This document shows positions 55,453 through 64,000 of a stretch of 64,000 nt of DNA, piece by piece. This stretch comes from Leguminivora glycinivorella (lineage: Eukaryota > Arthropoda > Insecta > Lepidoptera > Tortricidae). The number at the start of each line of letters is the position of its first letter. Position 1 is the first letter of the stretch. Both the position numbers and the translations under genes were made by a program. The stretch lies in contig NC_062992.1 of assembly GCF_023078275.1 (NCBI RefSeq), positions 12,909,706-12,973,705 of the forward strand. Direction: 5' to 3'. Under the pieces are notes generated by a model. The model searched no databases and had not been told where the DNA came from. It saw only the letters and a program-made list of their open reading frames with translations.

Positions 55453-55534
55453 GCTACATTTGAATGGCTTTGCCCCAGTGTGTATCATCTGGTGTCTATT
55501 TAGGCTTAATCTCTGACTGAATTTGTCGCCATAG

Positions 55535-55665
55535 TATTTAAGTATTTGTATATTATATAGGTATATCGTTGTCCTAGTACCGGCAACACAAGCCTTCTTG
55601 AGCTTGCCGTGGGACTCAGTCGATCTGTTTACATGAGTGTCCTATAATATCTATTTATTTGGTAT
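55535..55665 (+). mobile_element. Truncated tRNA-SINE body
   Basis: Matches the body of the SINE at 50117-50370 (ACACAAGCCTTCTTGAGCTT, CAGTCGATCTGTT); the tRNA-like head is missing. Confidence 0.7.
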
Positions 55666-55819
55666 TACATCTTTAATGTAATACCATGGTTTGCAATAAA
55701 TGATATTGACGGATTGATTGATATTTATTTACATATAATACACATGACCCCATTAAGGTTTGTCTAAGTACATTGTCAAAAAAATTAAATGAAATTGGCA
55801 AAATTAAACAATTTTCTTA

Positions 55820-56160
55820 TTTAATACATACATACATACATACATACAATCACGCCTGTATCCCATTAAGGGGTAAGCAGAGCACATGAAACTACTAAAG
55901 CTTCAGTGCCACTCTTGGCAAATAAGGCTCCGCGCACACGGAGGCAACAGTTGCTCGGCGACTTTCGTATTTGTATGAAAAGTTGCGTCGCCTCGTGTGC
56001 GCACCTTCATACTAGCCCATACACCGAGCGACGGAGACAAAACAGTTTTGTCTCCCGTCTGTGGGGGCCTAAGGGGTTGAAAGAAAACGAAACTGTGTCA
56101 TTGCAGTGACAGGTTGCCAGCCTCTCGCCTACGCCACAATTTAACCCACATCCCACAGAA
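55820..56160 (-). repeat. Dispersed repeat related to the Gypsy 3' region, with insertion
   Basis: Minus-orientation copy of 43752-44005. An insertion (about 55926-56072) starts GGCTCCGCGCACACGGAGG and ends CGTCTGTGGGGGCC, probably a small MITE. Confidence 0.7.
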
Positions 56161-56830
56161 CAAGGCCGGCAACAGACAGTCTTAATTTTCATAATATATC
56201 ATAGCGATCACTGTCACCTATGGACGTCTGCAACTCAAGGAAGGAGTAAGTCATAGTAGTAGCATAAGCATAGCACCACCATAGCACAATAGTACATACC
56301 AAGGACCATTTAATACTAGACTGATATAGCCCATACAAAAAAGCGTGCCCCTGAAAAAAGCTTAGTTTTTGCTTTAAAACTAGATGGCGTTGTTTCGTAA
56401 CCCGGGAGTGGAAAAAAACATATTTTCACCCATATTTTTACTTGTTTTTATATTATACTATGAATAACTATCAAAAAACTTTATTTTGATATCAAAATAT
56501 TGGCTCAAAACACAATTTTTACAAATTATATTTTTTGGTCGGCCTCGACGTAGTTGTGATCGCTTCGCTGGCTAAGTTTGTTCGCATGTTGTCTAATTAT
56601 TGCCAATTATTGCTAAATAAAATGACTAGATGACGTTGGTGGACTAGGAAAATGTCACATCCGTTTCGTTGTTCATTAATACAAATTAATATAATATACT
56701 TAGTGATAATAAACCTATATGTTGAGCTCAAATACGTTCAACAAAACGCAATCATTGTGCCAACAGATGTGACATCCATGTCACATCACAAATGTCATTG
56801 TATGATTTATTGAATATTCATAATATGGAT
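56161..56830. other. Intergenic sequence with a half MITE
   Basis: 56163-56195 repeats the end of the palindromic element at 60518 (GGCCGGCAACAGAC then AGTCTTAATTTTCATAAT). The sequence GTACATACCAAGGA near 56293 recurs near 58839. No gene. Confidence 0.45.
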
Positions 56831-57153
56831 CACAGATGTCATATAGACCATAGATCAAGCAAACGTATCTACTTAGCGTGTCAAATGAACTCAGTGAAAT
56901 CCACTGAGTTGTCCGTCTTTACTCGCAGCTTGCAGCTTTTGGGCGTCAATTTTTGTAAGTTGAAGTCAACCAAAACATAAAAAATGCCTCGTTACGTGAT
57001 ATTCAATTGCAACAACACAAAAATTATGAACAATCAAGAGCCTGAGACATATTTAAAATTACAGACAAGAATCAACTTCAGTACAAAATTTGACACGCTC
57101 GGCCCCTATACAAATATATGAATTTGTTTCTTCTATCTAAATTAAGTTCTGTG
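56831..57153. mobile_element. 323-bp MITE, copy 2, with 8-bp target duplication
   Basis: Same length and ends as 19013-19335. Flanked by ATATGGAT at 56823-56830 and 57154-57161. I saw only scattered substitutions between the copies. Confidence 0.85.
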
Positions 57154-57161
57154 ATATGGAT

Positions 57162-57790
57162 ATTAAATATTTTAGAATCGCAGCAGCAATGCGAGTAGAG
57201 ATACAGAATTAATAACTGTATAAATTAATAATTGTATGACCAATGACCTCATACATAAATTTACCAGTTTAGGTGACAGAAAGCGAATCCAATTTGTAAA
57301 CATTAAATGTGCTAAGGACAAGAATCTTTCCGATTTTCAACGGGACACGGCTGAAGGGGCGAGCTGGTTTCGACTGCGCCCATGCATCTCAATTGTCCAG
57401 AAAGTTCATTCGAAGATCATTTTGCTTATAATAATCTGAGTAATCACAGTGAACGGTTTGACAGTATTTCAGCTAACATGTAGAGAGACTTGCTAGCTTC
57501 GTCGGTCAGGCTTCGTCTTGGACAGAACGCGGATAGTTCAGCGTTTCTTGTATGTCACTCCGAGCACCCTAACCATCGGCAGCGTAGGCCATGCACTGGC
57601 CGACTAGGTGTGGCACTTTGGATTACGTTTTTATAATAAATTAATGATAGATTGTATTGTTTTGGTAATATATTTTCTACTCTTATACTACTCGTTTGGT
57701 ACTGGTATAAACCTAAACTGAGATAATAAGTGAATAAATGAATAAAAAGAAATAATTAGTGAAACTCTGACATAAGTAATAATTAATGAG
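57162..57790. other. Intergenic sequence
   Basis: A 68-codon frame at 57236-57439 has no recognisable domain. Nothing else seen. Confidence 0.35.
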
Positions 57791-57796
57791 ACTATG

Positions 57797-57965
57797 CGTT
57801 TTCACATTATCCGATCCGATATCGGATGTAGGACTGATACCCCATACATTATGGTTTAAGAACTTTATTCTCAATAAGAATTTACATAAATTACAGGCGC
57901 TATCTTGTATTTTTTCCATTTAAATCCTTCCGACATCCGATATCGGATCGGATAATGTGAAAACG
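57797..57965. mobile_element. MITE with 33-bp inverted repeats
   Basis: CGTTTTCACATTATCCGATC at the left pairs with GATCGGATAATGTGAAAACG at the right; the arms include CGATATCGG. About 170 bp. Confidence 0.85.
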
Positions 57966-58129
57966 GACTAAGACAATAGATACTTGGTTAGTGTTATATA
58001 TGCCTATGTATATCCCACCACAAACATTCTGTAAAAAATAGCCGTCTCGATGGAACTGCTTGTTTATCTCTAAAAAGTAATGAAATCTACATAAAGTTCC
58101 TTACTGCGATTTCTTTATTATTATAGTTA

Positions 58130-58330
58130 ACTAGCCTTTGCTGCGGCTTCGCTCGCGTTAAATTCGAAAATCTCTCCACAAACTTCCATCCTCCATTCTA
58201 AGGAAGTGGAGGGATATAAAAAGAGACAAAAAGTAGCCTATGTCACTTTCCATCCTTTCAACTATCTCCACTTAAAAAATCACGTCAATACGTCGCTCCG
58301 TTTTGCCGTGAAAGATGGACAATAAGATTT
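58130..58330 (+). mobile_element. RTE-like SINE, truncated
   Basis: ACTAGCCTTTGCTGCGGCTT start and AAAAAATCACGTCAATACGT core, as at 50996-51180; the CAGACAGA end is lost. Confidence 0.65.
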
Positions 58331-59575
58331 TAGACATTCAAAAATCTTCAATAATACTCAACTGTTTCGGTCGCACTCGTTCAAATATAGGGGAATATAT
58401 TGGTGTGAGCGAGACGGTCAGGAGATTGATTGTCAACATGATATCTATCATAAACACCGTTCGAAATGGCCTCATTAAAATCTAAATTTTAAATATATTG
58501 AAAGTAATATTACTAATCATTGACGTCACGCTCAAAATGAAAGAGATAGAAAATTTGACAGTATGGTACTCTTTTGCATGATTGTCATAATTCAAAATAA
58601 GAACGATGGCTTGCGTTGTAAACAGGGACTGAAACATGACACGGGCCCCTAGCGTCATCTATATACTTTTCACTGTATCACTTGTAATGCCGTTGAACTA
58701 CCGCGTGCGTATTTAAAAAAAAAACAACATTTTTATTCAAATGACACTCTTAGTGACATCTAGCGACATAGATTTACGGCTGCCAACGGGGTACGGTATT
58801 TAGTATGGACTCTGCTGGTCCTTTATAATCGTCCTTGGTACATACCAAGGATTTTGTGATTTTGGTGTTTGTTTGGTAACTTGTGGTAATTTGGTAAGTT
58901 CATGTCAAATCGATGCAACCACAGAGACGAGAATAATCGCTACGTTTAGAGACTACACTCCCTCGTCCCAGCCTACTAGAATGTTTGCATAGCAAATCAC
59001 CGCCAATATGCACAAAAGAATTGCAGTACTAGAATAAAATACCAGACGAGTGTCAAATCGTCACTACTTTCAAAAAATCTCGTATCTCACGCTGTTCCTC
59101 AAAGTTAAAACGCAGTAAGTCTATATGCATTCCATACATACTTACTACAATTTTATTTTCATTGACAGACGAAGATACAACTTTTTTTTAAAGTAGTGAC
59201 GAAATTTTAATTAGATTCTATAAAATCTATATAATCTATTCTATATAATCTCAAATTTTTTATATTGTAATAGGATTCTCATCTATATATATAAAAATGA
59301 AATGCGTTTGTTAGTTACCTATAAACTCGAGAACGGCTGGACCGATTTACGTAATTTTGGTATTGAAATGTTTGTATTAGACCGCAGAAGGTTTAGGCAG
59401 TGTAAAAACACGTAAATATTGTGATGATAATTAAAAAAAAAGTGATTCTTTTTTCCCATACAAATTGTTCCTACCTGACAACTTGACAATGACGTGACGT
59501 TAATGACAGATGCGTTCCAAACTTACATTAATGACGGATGCGTTCCAAACGCATTGTGATTTTATTAATTTATCT
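58331..59575. other. Intergenic sequence with unclassified repeats
   Basis: No gene. From about 59283 (TATATATAAAAATGAAATGC) there is sequence of a kind I associate with dispersed lepidopteran repeats, but I cannot name the family. Confidence 0.35.
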
Positions 59576-59577
59576 TG

Positions 59578-59670
59578 GCAAAATAATGTGAAAATTAGTA
59601 ATTATTCCGTTAAAGAAATAAGGAATGGCAAAATAATGTGAAAATTAGTAATTATTCCGTTAAAGAAATA
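59578..59670. repeat. Two-copy 50-bp tandem duplication
   Basis: GGCAAAATAATGTGAAAATT through CCGTTAAAGAAATA at 59578-59620 and again at 59628-59670, identical. Confidence 0.9.
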
Positions 59671-59696
59671 ATAATAAATCGGAACGCACACGTCTG

Positions 59697-59741
59697 TTAT
59701 AGCCAAGAATCTTATATACCATATAAGATTCTTGGTTATAG
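59697..59741. repeat. Short palindrome
   Basis: AGCCAAGAATCTTATAT and ATATAAGATTCTTGGTT around a 3-bp centre. Confidence 0.75.
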
Positions 59742-59808
59742 CTATTTTAAGTAGTCTATGAAGTTGTCATTGTCAAATTGCTTGCCAGTTTTATAAATTT
59801 TCTCTAAT

Positions 59809-59947
59809 AGCTGTAACAGACGGTTAGATTTGGTTCGGGCCGGACCGGTCGGATTTGGTCCGCGTGCTCTACAGACGGCCGGATATGGTTCGGAGCGAAT
59901 TAAATCCGCTGTCCGACTCGAACCAAATCTGACAGTTTGTTACAGCT
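59809..59947. mobile_element. 139-bp MITE
   Basis: Ends AGCTGTAACAGAC and GTTTGTTACAGCT; the inner arms GGTTAGATTTGGTTCG and CGAACCAAATCTGAC also pair. Confidence 0.8.
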
Positions 59948-60190
59948 ATTAATTTTATACTTCACAAAAGTAGTGATGAACCAGTACCATCGCAAATAAA
60001 TAGTTACATTCGCTCCGTGCAAAACTTAGGCGAAGGAAACCGAAACGCTCACAATCCTCAAGATCTCTACACACATGGCGATCGGTTGCTCGATTAGAGT
60101 GAGATAGAGCGATAGAGTGAGGCAATACATGTTTGTCCTTCTCTACCTATTGCTCCATCTCACTCTAATCGTGCAACAAGTAGTTGATTA

Positions 60191-60250
60191 GGTGGATGTC
60201 ACACTGGCTCCGATTCGCATCGCACAACCGGAGCCATTGTATCATCCACC
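60191..60250. mobile_element. 60-bp inverted-repeat element
   Basis: GGTGGATG and CATCCACC ends; the inner GGCTCCG and CGGAGCC also pair. Confidence 0.6.
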
Positions 60251-60517
60251 TTAATATGTAGCGGCCAGGTAATGCGGCTAAAAAATATTGCTTGAAATGA
60301 AATGAATGAGAATGAGCTGTCATAACAGAAAAAAAATCTGTTAGACGTTGTCAATTGCTGTGATTTGTGTTTTGAGATAAAATAAAAATAGTATATCATG
60401 GAGAATAGAGGTAAGGAGGACAATCTGTCGAAGTAGAACAGTCGCGAAAATGAGGCCTATTAATTGCAGTTACAAATCTCTCCGGTAGGAGCGCATGTCT
60501 CGCTCAATACTCAAAGG

Positions 60518-60665
60518 CCGGCAACAGACGAGTCTTAATTTTCATAATCTTAAAAAAAAATTGTATGCAAACTGACACTGACAGATCTGTCAGTGTCAGT
60601 TTGAACTGTCAATTTGCATACAATTTTTTTTAAGATTATGAATTTTTAAGACTGTCTGTTGCCGG
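60518..60665. mobile_element. 148-bp fully palindromic MITE
   Basis: Ends CCGGCAACAGAC and GTCTGTTGCCGG; the arms continue almost to the centre at GACAGATCTGTC. A half copy is at 56163-56195. Confidence 0.85.
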
Positions 60666-60729
60666 GCAAAGACGTGACATGACATTAGACGTTCTTTACT
60701 CTAGACTGATTTCGTCAGACTGAGCAAAT

Positions 60730-60798
60730 CAAGACGTAGTCCCGTGGTAGTGCGCTGGCTTCGTATGCGGATGTTCTCAGGTTCGATCCTGACAGCGA
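60730..60798 (+). tRNA. tRNA-like sequence (degenerate)
   Basis: A box TAGTCCCGTGGTAGTGCG and B box GGTTCGATCCT; arms do not fold cleanly. Likely a SINE head. Confidence 0.45.
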
Positions 60799-60910
60799 TT
60801 TTTTTGTTTTTTGATTTTTTTTAGTATTTTAATTTTGTCAATACTAAACAAAATATTTTTGGATATTAAAAAAAAAATTGAGGAAAAAATATCTGTAGAA
60901 AAAAAATAAA

Positions 60911-60984
60911 GATCTCATCAGGATTTGAACCCGGGACCTCTTGCTCTGTAGGCGGGGTCACTACCGAGAAGGCTAAGAGATTGT
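60911..60984 (-). tRNA. tRNA-like sequence (degenerate)
   Basis: Minus strand: A-box-like TTAGCCTTCTCGGTAGTGAC and B box GGTTCAAATCC with partial stems. AGCGCCACCTAT lies just upstream of its 5' end, as in the other tRNA-like repeats here. Confidence 0.45.
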
Positions 60985-60999
60985 CAAACCGTTATGCAC

Positions 61000-62400
61000 C
61001 TGCGATTGCAGCGCCACCTATCTTTTCTTTAATATGTGCACTTCTGATACATAAAGAGGTTGCTCCTTTATCTCTATTCTTCATGTAGTATATTTTTGTA
61101 GTTGGAATTATATAGTTGGAATAAACTAGCTTAAATGGTGTATTTTAAATGAATGGTAAAAAAACTCCAAATTGATTTCAAAAGCAATTTAAAGTATTAC
61201 AGTTAGTAACTAAAACAACGCAATAACCGGATGATTGCCACAAGAGGAAAAAGGTAAGTCATCTTATCTCTTCAATAGGTATGTGCATAGCCGGGCACCG
61301 TTAATCAAATATTTAACTTCGACAATCGTTAATCCGTTACTAAAAAAGTTAACTTCGTTAATCGTTAATGCGATACATTTCAACAAATTTAACGTAAGTT
61401 AAAGTTAATCGATAATCCGTTAACGCGTGTCGCGACGTTTCGCGAGTTACCTGGCAACACTACCAACTGAACGAAACAACCTCCATTCAAACCGGTAAAA
61501 ACCTGTTTGTCACTTTATGGCGTGTTGAATTTAATTATGTAAATTAATATTCGAATCAGTGCTCATCAAGGGGAGCCGAGTCACCAAAGAAAGCTAAGTG
61601 GTGTTTTATATCTCTATGATAAAAGAGGAGTTATTTTCCCAAAACGTTCTCGTACATTTAACCTAAAACTAACTTTTCATAATTGAATATTATTGCTATG
61701 CATTATTACAAAGTTTACGATGATGATGTTTCCGTTATGGATGATATATTGAAATGAGTGTGGCAGGGAGTTGTTACACGTTTATGCATATAAAGATCAT
61801 GTAGTTAACATGATTGCATCACAAAATGGCGCATGTTGAATGCGGGAAAGAGCCAACGTGGCTGTAAGTCAGCGCGGCCCCAACGAGTTGGGACCAGGCA
61901 TCGGGTAGCCCTGATGCTGGTATGACCGCCACCGGGGGCTGGGGGTGCGGTCCAGCCTTAGTAATTGTGCTATCTATTTAATATGAGGAAAGTTATGAGT
62001 TTGGCTGGGGTTGGAGTCGCGCCCCAGGCCTTGGTAAACGCCAGTGAGTTTGTGAGACCTGGCCGCTGACACCTGAAGGCCATGGGTTCACGCATCCTCT
62101 GGGAGGACCCCCCAAGATGGTGATCACTGTAAGGGCCCTCGGGCATGTGTACAGACTAGCGCTACTCTGAGAGGGTTGACGAACCTTCGTACACAGTTTG
62201 GGTCCAAAAGGATATTTGTCAAGCGTTGGCCACTAGTGTGGAGCGTTGTGACACCATGTAAATGTATAGCTTTAAGTTTGTATATTGTGTCTAAGAAAAT
62301 GTATGACTTGATAAAGATGGATTTGGTAATGTGCCAGATGAAAGAACTACCTGATTTCCCTATGGGTTTTTCATGTGTTGGTTAAATTTATGTTTATGAA
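61000..62400. other. Intergenic sequence with a GC-rich island
   Basis: 61300-61440 is rich in GTTAATCGTTAA-type repeats. 61850-62170 is much more GC-rich than its surroundings (GCCACCGGGGGCTGGGGGTG, GGACCCCCCAAGATGG) with no long frame. It could be a 5' end of an element I do not recognise. Confidence 0.4.
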
Positions 62401-62416
62401 AGTAATTACTGATATG

Positions 62417-62580
62417 ATAATGTGGTTTATGAAACACCTATGATTTACCTAAAAGTGGCTTTGATAATGTGGTTACCACAGAGAGGTTCTGTGGCTTATG
62501 AAACATCTATGATGTACCTATAAGTGGCTTTGATAATGTGTGTACGACAGAGGTGTTCTGTTGTTTATGAAATATCTCTA
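62417..62580. repeat. Short tandem repeat, about two units
   Basis: GATAATGTGGTTTATGAAAC, then AAGTGGCTTTGATAATGTG and GAGGTTCTGTGGCTTATGAA recur with changes at about 80-90 bp. Confidence 0.65.
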
Positions 62581-62976
62581 ATAATCTGTAATGTGTTGAT
62601 CTATGTGTGATGTTAATGTACTTGCCATAGTTGTGTTTATGAGTGGTGTTAAGATACTTGCAATGATGATGTTATACTCATTTGATCTGATGTTGTATCC
62701 GTGATATACCATCTGCATTTATTCTCTATGTTTGAGAAGTGTACTTTGTAAGAGAATGGTTACAAAGTTTTTATATTGAGTTTGACTATCATATGTGGAA
62801 TTTTGTATCCTGAATATGCTGAATTGAGTTGATATATCTCAATACATTCGTTGAGATAATAGCAACTATAATGAAAGACAAATGTTGTTAGAAATTGACT
62901 TTGTTTACTAATTTACTGCATTATTTGTGTAGTACTTTGGTATGAATATTGATGCACCATAATGGTGACTGGAAGG

Positions 62977-63909
62977 GGATACCCCCATTTGCCAGAATTT
63001 CATTTGCCATAATTTTATTTGCCATCCTATTCAACAATCATAATATTGTTTCTCATAACAACTTATGCCATAATCATTGTTTACTATATTAATCTAGTGC
63101 CAGAAACTTTGTTTCCCATAAAGTCAGTTTCCATAATGTCATTTGTCAGAATCATCGAAATCCGTAATTACCACATTCCATACCATCATTTGTCATACAA
63201 ATTAGCGTCCAGAAAAGTCAATTTCCATAATGTGCTTTGGCAGAATCGAAAACTACTATAATAGGTACTAGAAGGACTAGAGAATGAAACTGCTATCAGA
63301 AAGTAGGTTAGGTTAGGTTAGAACTGTGACCCCTGGAAAATGAAACTGCTATCAGAAAGTAGGTTAGGTTAGGTTAGAACTGTGAACCTCTGGAAAAGGA
63401 AACTGCTTGAAAAGTAGGTTAGGTTAGGTTAGAACTGTGACCCCCCGGAAAATGAAAATACTATCAGACAGTAGGTTAGGTTAGGTTAGAACTGCGACCC
63501 CTGGAAAATGAAACTGCTATCAGAAAGTAGGTTAGGTTAGAACTGTGACCCCCTGGAGAATGAAACTGCTGGAAAAGTAGGTTAGGTTAGGTTAGAACTG
63601 TGACCCCTGGAAAATGAAACTGCTATCAGAAAGTAGGTTAGGTTAGGTAATAATATGGGCAACAATTAATATGGCAATAATTGCTTATGGCGTTTGAATA
63701 TTCTATGAAACCATATTATTGCACTTAATAATATGGCTAACAAATAGTATGGCATTGTATGATTATGGAAGGTAATATTCGGATAAACAACGAGCATGTC
63801 ATATGATTTTTATGGTAAACAAATCATTCGGGCAAATGAAATTCAGGCAAGTTAGATTCGGGCAAATGAATATTATGTTAAATGACTGACGGGCAAACAA
63901 TAGACAACC
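62977..63909. mobile_element. Candidate element flanked by GACTGGAAGG, with TTAGG minisatellite
   Basis: GACTGGAAGG is at 62967-62976 and 63910-63919. The left arm has many CATTTGCCAGAAT/CCATAAT motifs and the right arm has the inverse (ATTCGGGCAAATG), so the arms are loosely inverted. In the middle, 63300-63650, a 48-60-bp unit (GTAGGTTAGGTTAGGTTAGA then AACTGTGACCCCTGGAAAAT) repeats about seven times. Confidence 0.6.
63300..63650 (+). repeat. Minisatellite containing TTAGG telomere-type repeats
   Basis: Each unit holds two or three GGTTA repeats (the insect telomere motif TTAGG) followed by AACTGTGACCCC-TGGAAAATGAAACTGCT. Units are at about 63303, 63359, 63415, 63472, 63528, 63576 and 63636. 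Confidence 0.85.
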
Positions 63910-64000
63910 GACTGGAAGGTATCTTTGAGATACTTTACATATGTATTTAAGTACTACATTTATGTAGTTCAAAGGGAACTAACATGATAATGGTCATGAT

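Larger units (their letters stand above)
51251..55500 (-). pseudogene. C2H2 zinc-finger pseudogene split by a LINE
   Basis: The 5' part (55500-55453) encodes S-L-N-R-H-Q-M-I-H-T-G-A-K-P-F-K-C-S. The LINE interrupts the next finger after its first Cys, and the gene resumes at 51659 with E-C-D-Y-T. The frame then shifts by the equivalent of two extra bases near 51630, four fingers follow, and the last finger is a scrambled join (F-Q-C-S-H-C then, in another frame, K-P-F-K-C-S-E-C) ending H-Q-K-T-Q. Target duplication GCTACATTTGA at 51649-51659 and 55453-55463. Confidence 0.85.

Overview
The window looks like lepidopteran (moth or butterfly) nuclear DNA. It is AT-rich and gene-poor and packed with transposable elements of kinds typical of Lepidoptera: CR1- and Jockey-type LINEs, Ty3/Gypsy elements, tRNA-derived SINEs, many short inverted-repeat elements, and repeats ending in CAGACAGACAGA tails. 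The host genes are arthropod-type C2H2 zinc-finger genes, two of them with an N-terminal ZAD (zf-AD) domain. A minisatellite near the right edge carries the insect telomere motif TTAGG. The assignment rests on pattern recognition; no database search was possible.

Layout. 1-7504: a young Ty3/Gypsy element whose two LTRs look identical over the 493 bp that can be compared. 8112-13760: a tandem repeat split by a full-length CR1-type LINE on the minus strand. 14742-15802: terminal exon of a C2H2 gene (+). 16955-44187: a ZAD/C2H2 gene (-) of six short exons with a 23.3-kb intron full of nested repeats. These include a 312-bp tRNA-like tandem array, a 2.18-kb foldback element with a 9-bp target duplication, a 91-bp minisatellite, a 1-kb direct duplication, a decayed Mag-like Gypsy with a LINE inside it, and an unexplained satellite block (36876-39777). 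45072-49721: a second ZAD/C2H2 gene (+), head to head with the first, with the same exon order and several identical exon lengths. 51251-55500: a C2H2 pseudogene (-) broken by a LINE, itself broken by an array of six 359-bp tRNA-like units (three plus three inverted). 55500-64000: no gene recognised, only MITEs, SINE pieces, tandem repeats and a TTAGG-bearing minisatellite.

How the genes relate. The two ZAD genes are products of an inverted duplication and face each other across 884 bp, which probably holds both promoters. ZAD proteins are DNA-binding factors that dimerise through the ZAD. Gene 2 keeps a long finger array. Gene 1 has a short, partly decayed one. The terminal exon at 14742 and the pseudogene at 51251 suggest a local C2H2 cluster being broken up by transposons.

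Caution on sequence quality. Six reading-frame breaks in otherwise well-preserved genes (Gypsy pol three times, two LINEs, ZAD gene 2) each sit at a run of three to five identical bases and each is explained by one missing base. Homopolymer undercalls in the assembly are as likely as real mutations.
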